Position numbers and translations under genes: made by a program
Notes under the pieces: model-generated
Seen by the model: only the letters and a program-made list of their open reading frames with translations
What the model was told of the DNA's origin: nothing
The model's database searches: none
In this document: piece after piece, positions 1 through 6,131 of the stretch
Numbering within the stretch: position 1 is the first letter of the stretch
Layout of the letters: every line of letters begins with the position of its first letter
Source of the DNA: Oligoflexia bacterium
GTDB lineage: Bacteria > Bdellovibrionota > JAFGOL01
NCBI GenBank assembly: GCA_016926495.1
Contig: JAFGOL010000188.1
Coordinates: 1 to 9,703, forward strand
Length of the DNA stretch: 9,703 bases
Reading direction: 5' to 3'

Positions 1-711
1 ATGGAAAAAATAAATCAGGAGCAGGACAAGCAAAATACCGGAGGCAATCCATATATAAAGCGCGTAATCCGTTTTTTCATCTATTGTAAAATTAACATTA
101 CTGCTGAATGACTCTTTACTGATAACCACGCCTGTATCATTGTCCTTAAGGAAAGCGGCAAGCTCAGGTTCCGGCTGGTCAAGCTCCACATAATATATGT
201 ACCAGGATTTTTTCAGGGCCTTGTTAAGGTAGTATTTGTTAAAGAGTTCGGTAAAACTTATGTTTTTCTTACCCCTGAGCACGGGAGGAGGATCATTTTT
301 ACCGTCAGTGTACACAACAAGCACGGTCCTGGAACCGGGATCCTTTTTCTGCAGTTCAACCACCTTTCCGAGCGAATAATCCAATACCTGTACAAGGTTG
401 GTCCACTGCCCCAGAGCCTCCAGTTTATCAATTTCATCAAAAACAAGCTGAAGATCATTATTGTTTTTTATTTCCCTGGAAAACAGAAAACTGGTAGCGG
501 AATCAAAACTTATAACATGAAACCTGTCCCCTGATTTATAATCAAGCATTATCTTTTTTACCGAACGTTTTACCTCCTGAAGAAGGTTCTTTTCCTGCAT
601 GCTGCCTGAGGTATCAATAATGAAAATAAAATTCCTGCCCGCGGAGCAGGAACCGAACAATAATATACTTAACAGCAGTAATGCGGATAACAGGCCTTTT
701 TTATCTATCAT
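1..711 (-). CDS. vWA-domain membrane-anchored lipoprotein, 3' end beyond the window
   Basis: Partial gene; 237 codons are open from the ATG at 711 to base 1 with no stop, so the C-terminus lies outside the window. Residues 1-22 look like a lipoprotein signal: two Lys near the N-terminus, a Leu-rich core, then L-F-G-S-C with Cys22 as the candidate lipidated residue. From about residue 28 a vWA fold follows with a complete metal-ion-dependent adhesion site: DTSGS (D33, S35, S37), T104 in QWTN, and D136 in YTDG. Residues 216-236 form a hydrophobic membrane segment, so the protein seems anchored at both ends of the vWA domain, with more sequence following. vWA domains bind protein partners through Mg2+; the partner here is unknown. 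An in-frame ATG at 741 would add ten residues, but neither ATG has a clear Shine-Dalgarno. I prefer 711 because it gives a compact signal peptide. The gene is divergent from the envelope genes to the right. Confidence 0.85.
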   Translation of the reverse strand, partial: MIDKKGLLSALLLLSILLFGSCSAGRNFIFIIDTSGSMQEKNLLQEVKRSVKKIMLDYKSGDRFHVISFDSATSFLFSREIKNNNDLQLVFDEIDKLEALGQWTNLVQVLDYSLGKVVELQKKDPGSRTVLVVYTDGKNDPPPVLRGKKNISFTELFNKYYLNKALKKSWYIYYVELDQPEPELAAFLKDNDTGVVISKESFSSNVNFTIDEKTDYALYIWIASGILLVLLLIYFFH

Positions 712-783
712 TACTAATAGTAAAACACGGTTTTCAGACATTTACAAGCCGACAAGATTCTGACTCATTCAATAAAAAAAATC

Positions 784-820
784 AACTATCCTGATTACAA
801 AGTATACAATCAGGATAGTT
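784..820. repeat. Perfect 13-bp inverted repeat (hairpin) in the divergent intergenic region
   Basis: The left arm AACTATCCTGATT (784-796) and right arm AATCAGGATAGTT (808-820) are exact reverse complements, separated by 11 bases that contain the small palindrome GTATAC (802-807). Read on the minus strand, the stem is followed two bases later by eight T residues (781 to 774), the form of a Rho-independent terminator, although the stem has only 4 G:C pairs. Read on the plus strand, the stem ends directly against the GGAG ribosome site of the beta-barrel gene. It could be a minus-strand terminator or attenuator, a 5' leader hairpin of the barrel mRNA, or a dimeric-regulator operator. The sequence does not decide between these. 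Confidence 0.8.
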
Positions 821-824
821 GGAG
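821..824 (+). promoter_or_regulatory. Ribosome binding site that fixes the start at 831
   Basis: GGAG lies 6 bases before the ATG at 831. The reading frame is also open from a TTG at 819, but that codon overlaps the inverted-repeat arm and sits ahead of this site, so ATG 831 is the better start. Confidence 0.75.
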
Positions 825-830
825 AAAATT

Positions 831-1328
831 ATGAAATACGTTCTTTACACCTTTATTTTTACCGCGACGCATTTTTTGCACGCCGCTCCCCTGAGCCTGG
901 ATATAACGGGACATTATACAAGACAGGTAAGCACACCGGGACTAAACATGATGGGGGCGGACCTTGCGATATCGTACATGCTCACCGATGCCGTAGCCGT
1001 CGAATTACCCGTTAATACCGATTTCTACAGTATTACGTACAACAATAACGTGAAGTATAATTTCACGGATTTAAACTACGGGGCCGGCTTAAGATTTTAT
1101 CTCAACCCGAAACTCTTTATCAAAGGATCCTTCGGAAGGCTCTATAGAAGATATTCATACCAGGGTTCATCCTCGTCAGACTCCGACTGGCGCTACGGGG
1201 GGGCGCTGTCATACCTTTATCCCCTTACGGAAAAAATAATGCTGAATGCCGGGGCCGGCTTTTTCAGGTACCATAATAACCAATCATATGCTATCAGTAC
1301 AAACGCTGGCTTTACTTTTCAAATATAG
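831..1328 (+). CDS. Small outer-membrane beta-barrel protein (OmpX/OmpA-barrel-like)
   Basis: 165 residues from ATG 831. The first 18 or so residues form a cleavable signal peptide ending near H-A-A-P. The rest is alternating polar and aromatic residues typical of amphipathic transmembrane beta-strands, such as YGAGLRFYL, WRYGGALSYLY, LNAGAGFFRYH and AGFTFQI, separated by polar loops (a Ser/Asp-rich loop near residue 120). The length fits a single eight-stranded barrel of about 150 residues without a periplasmic domain. The last strand ends in Phe-Gln-Ile rather than a terminal Phe. Likely location is the outer membrane; role (structural, adhesion or pore) cannot be read from the sequence. 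The M23 lipoprotein gene follows after 11 bases, so the two are probably co-transcribed. The inverted repeat immediately upstream may affect its translation or mRNA stability. The family call rests on pattern rather than on a recognised signature. Confidence 0.75.
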   Translation: MKYVLYTFIFTATHFLHAAPLSLDITGHYTRQVSTPGLNMMGADLAISYMLTDAVAVELPVNTDFYSITYNNNVKYNFTDLNYGAGLRFYLNPKLFIKGSFGRLYRRYSYQGSSSSDSDWRYGGALSYLYPLTEKIMLNAGAGFFRYHNNQSYAISTNAGFTFQI

Positions 1329-1339
1329 GCAGGTGGACT

Positions 1340-2311
1340 GTGAAAATAATATTATCAATCTTACCGGTTTTACTGACGCTGCTCTTTTACTCGTGCTCGA
1401 ATACTGTAGAACAATCGCCACCCGGTTCAAATCCCGGAGGAGCGGCTTCCGGCATTGAATGCGGTACGGAAACCGTTACAAGTTCCATGCCCGAAATAAA
1501 GTTGCCTTACCAGAACGGCACCAGCCATCTTGTAACCCAGGGGTACAACGGGGACTATTCACATGATTCCGCGCCCCATAATCTCGCTCTTGATTTCGAA
1601 ATGCCCGAAAATACCGCTATTGTAGCCGTAGCCGCCGGCAAGGTAATGGCCCTAAAGGAAGATTCCGACACAAACTGTACAAGCAGTTCATGCGCGGACT
1701 CGGCTAATTACGTTCTGGTGGATCACGGGAACGGTGTTTACGGACGCTACGTGCATATGTGTAAAAACTGCGTGGACGTGGAAACCGGCGACCTTGTTGA
1801 AGCCGGAGAAACGATTGCCCGGTCCGGGAACACGGGATGGTCTACCGACCCTCACCTGCATTTTGAAATGAATTCCTTCATCTCCGGATGTTCGCTGTCG
1901 TATCCTTTCCAAGAGGTGCCCGGCACTGGCATACCTGTTGCGGGAAATACCTGTACTTCGGGTAACGACGGTTCACACGGAGTATCTTATGAATCTTCAA
2001 AAATTACCGGAAACGCATTTGCCGCAAACGGGATCATACTTACATCGCAAACCCCGTGGTACATCAGCGCCGGTGATTCTATAAGATTCCAGGGCAGCGT
2101 TACAACGGGAGAAACCAGCGTGACGGTATTTATCATGGGACCTTACGGAGGCAATCCCCTGGATTATGAAACAGGCGTCGTCGATTCTTCGGGAAATTTT
2201 AACTTTACCTTTGTTCCCGATCTCACGGCAGGCTCATACACCATTGCCATTGACGCCAGTTCGGACGGTTCTTTTTCAAGCCCCAGCTCATTGACATTCC
2301 TGGTTGAATAA
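1340..2311 (+). CDS. M23-family (LytM-type) metallopeptidase lipoprotein with C-terminal beta-sandwich-like domain
   Basis: 323 residues from a GTG start, with AGGTGG at 1331-1336 close upstream. Residues 1-18 are a lipoprotein signal (L-F-Y-S-C, Cys19), followed by a Pro/Gly/Ser-rich tether to about residue 45. The peptidase domain spans about 60-185 and keeps all expected zinc and catalytic residues: H80 and D84 (HNLALD), H139 (YVHM), and H172/H174 (HLHFEM). It is therefore predicted to be an active endopeptidase cutting peptidoglycan cross-links in the periplasm. Residues about 225-323 are a separate beta-rich, Ser/Thr-rich domain resembling an Ig-like or pre-peptidase module. Besides Cys19 there are seven cysteines (41, 113, 118, 141, 144, 184, 205), including a CxxC right after the catalytic YVHM, suggesting disulfide stabilisation. 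It sits between the barrel gene and the MscS gene (18 bases before the latter), consistent with an envelope-maintenance operon. M23 assignment is firm; the exact bond cleaved is unknown. Confidence 0.92.
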   Translation: MKIILSILPVLLTLLFYSCSNTVEQSPPGSNPGGAASGIECGTETVTSSMPEIKLPYQNGTSHLVTQGYNGDYSHDSAPHNLALDFEMPENTAIVAVAAGKVMALKEDSDTNCTSSSCADSANYVLVDHGNGVYGRYVHMCKNCVDVETGDLVEAGETIARSGNTGWSTDPHLHFEMNSFISGCSLSYPFQEVPGTGIPVAGNTCTSGNDGSHGVSYESSKITGNAFAANGIILTSQTPWYISAGDSIRFQGSVTTGETSVTVFIMGPYGGNPLDYETGVVDSSGNFNFTFVPDLTAGSYTIAIDASSDGSFSSPSSLTFLVE

Positions 2312-2329
2312 TGTAAATGTCTTTACTTA

Positions 2330-3397
2330 ATGAGTATTCAGCAAAACATCACTAAACTGCTGTATATGGACCTGTACCATAACCCGGCCTATAAATGGTT
2401 GATCGCAATAGCGTTGGCTATTGTTGTATGGTTTGCCGTAACATTTATAAAAAAAAGGCTCGCGGTAATTATCGCGGGGTTCTTCACCTCAAAAATTTAT
2501 AATATAAACTTTCTGATACAATCTTTTATCAGGGAAACAAAATCCTTTTTCAAGTTCATATTTTCCCTTTACGCAGGCAGCCTGCTTCTGGAACTTCCGG
2601 CCAACACCTCGGGGTTTGTTGACAAGGTCGTGCTGCTCGTTGTTTTGCTTCAACTGGGTTTCTGGCTCCAGGTAATTATTTCCTTCCTGATCCACAAGGG
2701 TTTCGAAGACGAGGAACATGATAAAAAGGCCATATCTTCAACTGTTTCCGTAATGGTATTCGCGTCCAAACTTGTGCTCTGGACCATAGTGCTGCTGCTC
2801 TGCCTCGACAACCTGGGAGTAAACATAACGGCCCTGATCGGAGGTCTGGGAATAGGCGGTATCGCCATCGCGCTTGCCGTACAGAATATACTGGGAGACC
2901 TTTTCGCGTCACTTACCATTATTCTTGACAAGCCTTTTGTCGTCGGTGATTTTATTATTGTAAACGAGTACCTGGGCACCATTGAAAACATCGGGCTTAA
3001 AACCACGAGGATAAGAAGCCTCGGCGGCGAACAGCTTATTTTTCCGAATGCCGAACTCCTGCAAAGCAAAATCAGAAATTACAAAAGGATGTACGAGCGC
3101 CGCGTGGTCATGAATATAGGCGTTGTTTATGAAACACCTTATGAGAAATTAAAAAGAATCCCGTCCATGATCGAGCAAATAATCAAAGAAGACAAACGGG
3201 TAAGGTTCGACAGGGCGCATTTTTCAAAATTCATGGATTACTCTCTGGATTTTGAAATTGTCTATTGGGTACTGGACCCGGACTACAATATCTACATGGA
3301 CATACAGCAAAACATAAATCTCGAGGTTTATAAAACCTTCAGCCGTGAAAATATACAATTCGCTTACCCCACGCAAAAAGTTTTTCTGGATAAATAA
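2330..3397 (+). CDS. MscS-family mechanosensitive ion channel
   Basis: 355 residues. Hydrophobic segments lie near 22-40, 72-90, 98-121 and 140-160, followed by the Gly/Ala-rich pore helix at about 166-195 (ALIGGLGIGGIAIALAVQN), the hallmark of the MscS TM3. The beta domain follows with KPFVVGDFI (201-209), GTIENIGLKTTRIR (216-229) and the FPN motif (238-240), then a cytoplasmic alpha/beta domain to the end. The protein is somewhat longer than E. coli MscS (286 residues), with extra N-terminal membrane helices as in the YbdG/YnaI type. Such channels open under membrane tension to release solutes on hypo-osmotic shock. The start at ATG 2330 has no visible Shine-Dalgarno; the next in-frame ATG (residue 13) has none either. 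It is 18 bases after the M23 gene, so probably the last gene of the envelope group. There is no evident terminator after it. Confidence 0.93.
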   Translation: MSIQQNITKLLYMDLYHNPAYKWLIAIALAIVVWFAVTFIKKRLAVIIAGFFTSKIYNINFLIQSFIRETKSFFKFIFSLYAGSLLLELPANTSGFVDKVVLLVVLLQLGFWLQVIISFLIHKGFEDEEHDKKAISSTVSVMVFASKLVLWTIVLLLCLDNLGVNITALIGGLGIGGIAIALAVQNILGDLFASLTIILDKPFVVGDFIIVNEYLGTIENIGLKTTRIRSLGGEQLIFPNAELLQSKIRNYKRMYERRVVMNIGVVYETPYEKLKRIPSMIEQIIKEDKRVRFDRAHFSKFMDYSLDFEIVYWVLDPDYNIYMDIQQNINLEVYKTFSRENIQFAYPTQKVFLDK

Positions 3398-3411
3398 AAG
3401 ACCTCAATAAT

Positions 3412-3459
3412 TAATTGTTTTAAAGCCTATTTGGTGTAAAATAAACATAATTGTTTTAA
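3412..3459 (+). repeat. Two direct copies of TAATTGTTTTAA ahead of the kinase gene
   Basis: Identical 12-base words at 3412-3423 and 3448-3459, 36 bases apart start to start, lie in the 83-base gap between the channel and kinase genes. They could be paired regulator sites or part of the promoter of the signalling operon. The region is very AT-rich, so chance repetition is possible. No convincing -35/-10 pair could be fixed. Confidence 0.4.
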
Positions 3460-3467
3460 TTATACAC

Positions 3468-3473
3468 AGAGGT
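3468..3473 (+). promoter_or_regulatory. Ribosome binding site supporting the TTG start of the kinase
   Basis: AGAGGT lies about 8 bases before the TTG at 3481. The first in-frame ATG, at residue 14 (base 3520), has no comparable site, which favours the TTG. Confidence 0.6.
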
Positions 3474-3480
3474 ATCCCTT

Positions 3481-4710
3481 TTGGATTACAATAAAATTGA
3501 AAAAAACAAACTTGTAGTAATGATACAAAAAATAAAAGAGGAATATAATTCCCTTTTATCCCAATATAAAGAAATATCAAAAAGCTGTAAAAAGCATGAA
3601 AACCTTATAAGGTTTAATGAATTTTACGAGAACGCTTTCTACAAAACACCTGACGCATTAATGGTTTTTTCAAATGAATTGGGAATTGTTCTTGTCAACA
3701 GCGCCTCTCTCAGGCTATTCGGTTATAAAAAACAGGAGGAACTGATCAATAAAAACCTAGGTGACATGCTGAAAACAGTGCAGGCAGGCGGCGGTCCATC
3801 CGCCAATCTCTTTAAAAAAGCTATTGAAGCAGCGGATCATGATCGGCCTTCTGAACATGAATGGATTTTTCTAAAACCGGATAACAGGGAATTATACGCG
3901 TCAGTTTCACTAACCAAACTTAAACTCGAGAATAATGATGTATACATGGCGTCTATCAGGGATATCTCCGCCACAAAAGAAATGGAAACAGAGCGCGAAA
4001 ACATGAGAAAGCAACTTTACCAGGCATCAAAGCTGTCCTCTTTGGGAGAAATGGCAGGGGGTATAGCGCATGAGCTTAACAACCCCCTGGCGGTAATTCA
4101 AAGCTACACCGATCAACTTGAAGGCATATGCACCGGGGATAACAATGAATACGTCACAAAATGCCTTGAGGGCATCAATAACAATATTCAAAGAATGGTA
4201 ATTATTATCAGCCAGCTAAGGTCATTCAGCAGGCAGGAAAGCAGTGAAGTAACCAAAATCAATCTTAATAACCTCATAGAGGTATCACTAACGCTTGTTG
4301 AAAGGCAATTTGCAAACAGAAACATACACATTATCAAGAATTATCCGAAAAACGATATTATAATAATCGGCGCTCAAAGCCAATTGGAACAAGTGCTTAT
4401 TAATCTTTTTATCAATGCCAGGGACGCTATGGAGCAAAGTCCCGTAAAAACGCTGACAATCATGACCGAAATATCCGGGCAAACCGCCAATATCCTTATC
4501 CGGGATACAGGGAATGGAATAAAAGACAGTGTAAGGGAAAAAATATTCAATCCTTTCTTTACGACAAAAGAAGTCGGAAAGGGAACCGGCCTGGGATTAT
4601 CGGTTTCATACAACATTGTCAAGGAGCATAAAGGCCGTATTACAATAGACAAAAGCGAGCCTGGAAAAGGGACCACGTTTCGCATCTCCTTTCCGCTTTA
4701 TAGTGAATAG
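3481..4710 (+). CDS. Soluble PAS-domain sensor histidine kinase
   Basis: 409 residues with no signal peptide or membrane segment, so cytoplasmic. Residues about 8-45 are charged and helical (likely coiled coil), followed by one PAS domain (about 46-165), a short linker helix, then the HisKA dimerisation domain with H-box GEMAGGIAHELNNPL and phospho-acceptor H197. The ATPase domain has the N-box (N308, N312 in INLFINARDA), G1 box DTGNGI (342-347), F-box NPFFTTK (357-363) and G2 box GKGTGLGL (367-374). All catalytic residues are present, so autophosphorylation is predicted. The H-box resembles NtrB-type PAS kinases, but no NtrC-type regulator is encoded; instead two REC-HD-GYP genes follow, the first after only 8 bases. 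The kinase is thus their likely phosphodonor. The PAS ligand is unknown: no heme or flavin motif was recognised. Translation appears to start at TTG 3481. Confidence 0.94.
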   Translation: MDYNKIEKNKLVVMIQKIKEEYNSLLSQYKEISKSCKKHENLIRFNEFYENAFYKTPDALMVFSNELGIVLVNSASLRLFGYKKQEELINKNLGDMLKTVQAGGGPSANLFKKAIEAADHDRPSEHEWIFLKPDNRELYASVSLTKLKLENNDVYMASIRDISATKEMETERENMRKQLYQASKLSSLGEMAGGIAHELNNPLAVIQSYTDQLEGICTGDNNEYVTKCLEGINNNIQRMVIIISQLRSFSRQESSEVTKINLNNLIEVSLTLVERQFANRNIHIIKNYPKNDIIIIGAQSQLEQVLINLFINARDAMEQSPVKTLTIMTEISGQTANILIRDTGNGIKDSVREKIFNPFFTTKEVGKGTGLGLSVSYNIVKEHKGRITIDKSEPGKGTTFRISFPLYSE

Positions 4711-4718
4711 AGGCCGCA

Positions 4719-6131
4719 ATGGAGAATATTAAAATCCTTCTTGTTGATGACGACGAAGAGCTAAGAACATCTATAGAATTTTTTCTTAAAAATAAAGGGT
4801 ATAACGTTGCATCCGCAATTAACGGCGTAAAGGCTTTTGATTACTTTCTTGAAAATGACTTTAACATTGTGTTATCAGACATACGCATGCCCTTGATGGA
4901 CGGCACCACGCTTCTGAACGCTGTGAAGAGCAGAAAGCCCGAAATATTCTTTATACTAATGACGGGATTTGCCGAAATTCTCTCCACTATAGACGCATAC
5001 CAGATGGGAGCCGACGGATTCCTGGCCAAACCCTTTAAACTTAATGAACTGGAAAATATCATTCAAAGATATATCAGAAAAAAGTCAGGCGAAGCGGAAC
5101 CAGTGCCGGACCGGGCTGCAGAAACGGAAAAAGGCATTCAGGAAGAAACAGACAACGACGAAGACTTGTATAAACCTATAGATATAGATAAATTCATACA
5201 CGGAAGCACCATTAATTATCCTATATTTGTTAAGCTCGGTAATGAAAAATTCGTAAAAATAGCCCATAAAGGCGAAGATATATCCGAAGAAAACATTACA
5301 AAATACAAAGCGCATAATATTAAGTCGCTTTACCTGCTGAACCAGGATTTTAAAGAATACGTAAAAATGGCAAAGGACATTGTAAATGCCATATCCGAAA
5401 ACGTAATAAAAATACCCCATGCAAGAAAAATCAAATTTTTATCCGCGGCCAGCGAAGTAATAATGAGGGACGTATTCTCGGATTCAATACACAAAGGTAA
5501 TTTTGAAAGCGCTCATTCAACAATAAAAAAAGCCATGGAAATTGCCCTGGATAATAATGACCTGTTTGAAATATGCGATTCCGTTCTGTCCCATTCGGAA
5601 CAACTGCACGCCCACTCCCTGTTTGTCTCGATGTTTTCCATAATGCTTGCCAGGCACTTAAACTGGATTTCAGAAAAAAACATGGACCTGATATCAATGG
5701 GAGCGTTATTCCACGATCTGGGCAAAAAAGCCCTGCCGCAGAAACTAATCGACAAAAGGCTTATAGACCTTAATTACGAGGAACATAAGCAAATTGAGCT
5801 TCATCCGGCGATAGGCGCTGAAATGCTTATGGACGTAAAGGACATACCCGAGGTCGTTATACAGATCACCCTGCAACACCACGAAAACATTAAGGGCAGC
5901 GGTTATCCTTCAAGGCTTACCTCAATGAATATCCACCCCCTTGCAAAGGTGGTTTCGATTGCAAATGAATTCGCAATCGCGGTTGAATCCTTGGAAAAGG
6001 AAAATAATTCAACCCGGAGGTATTACCTGGCCCTGAAAAAGCTTAAAACCCTTAAAAGGGGACTTCTGGAAAAGGAATATTTTGACAGGTTTTTAAAACT
6101 ATTCAAATTTGAAGGAGAAGAGGCAGAATGA
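4719..6131 (+). CDS. Response regulator REC - linker - HD-GYP, first paralogue, with altered metal-site residues
   Basis: 470 residues. The REC domain (about 4-120) has its acidic pocket (D10-D12), phospho-acceptor D54 (SDIRMP), T82 and K104 (AKPF). An acidic spacer (122-150) follows, then a linker domain (about 153-218) of the type often seen before HD domains, with FVKL...KFVKIAHKG and IKSLYLL. The HD-GYP domain (about 285-460) shows H299, H332-D333 with GK (FHDLGKK), H362, HHE (387-389) and GYP (395-397). Odd points: the DGxGYP signature reads KGSGYP (K392 for Asp), and the later A-D-x-x-D-A segment reads A-N-E-F-A (N416 and A419 for two Asp). HD-GYP proteins hydrolyse cyclic di-GMP; with these changes activity is uncertain. 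AGAGG at 4709-4713, overlapping the kinase stop, serves as ribosome site. The stop overlaps the next start by four bases. Confidence 0.92.
   Translation: MENIKILLVDDDEELRTSIEFFLKNKGYNVASAINGVKAFDYFLENDFNIVLSDIRMPLMDGTTLLNAVKSRKPEIFFILMTGFAEILSTIDAYQMGADGFLAKPFKLNELENIIQRYIRKKSGEAEPVPDRAAETEKGIQEETDNDEDLYKPIDIDKFIHGSTINYPIFVKLGNEKFVKIAHKGEDISEENITKYKAHNIKSLYLLNQDFKEYVKMAKDIVNAISENVIKIPHARKIKFLSAASEVIMRDVFSDSIHKGNFESAHSTIKKAMEIALDNNDLFEICDSVLSHSEQLHAHSLFVSMFSIMLARHLNWISEKNMDLISMGALFHDLGKKALPQKLIDKRLIDLNYEEHKQIELHPAIGAEMLMDVKDIPEVVIQITLQHHENIKGSGYPSRLTSMNIHPLAKVVSIANEFAIAVESLEKENNSTRRYYLALKKLKTLKRGLLEKEYFDRFLKLFKFEGEEAE

Noticed and set aside
740..775. Sigma-70 promoter for the barrel gene using TTTACA (741-746)
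   Set aside because: No acceptable -10 hexamer was found at 16-18 bases; the best match (TTCAAT) is about 21 bases away. Too weak to annotate.
819..830. TTG start at 819 for the barrel protein
   Set aside because: It would place the start codon before the GGAG site and inside the inverted-repeat arm, and would add residues ahead of a normal signal peptide. ATG 831 with GGAG six bases upstream fits better.
1246..1458. 70-codon plus-strand frame bridging the barrel and M23 genes
   Set aside because: It overlaps the 3' end of the barrel gene and the signal-peptide region of the M23 lipoprotein, both strongly supported in another frame. It has no ribosome site or family signature.
2317..2355. 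12-codon frame (ATG 2317) overlapping the start of the MscS gene, as a possible leader peptide
   Set aside because: It is very short, has no ribosome site, and its composition is explained by the overlapping channel coding sequence. There is no evidence of translation.
3398..3480. Rho-independent terminator after the MscS gene
   Set aside because: The gap is AT-rich, but no stable G:C-containing stem followed by a T-run was found.
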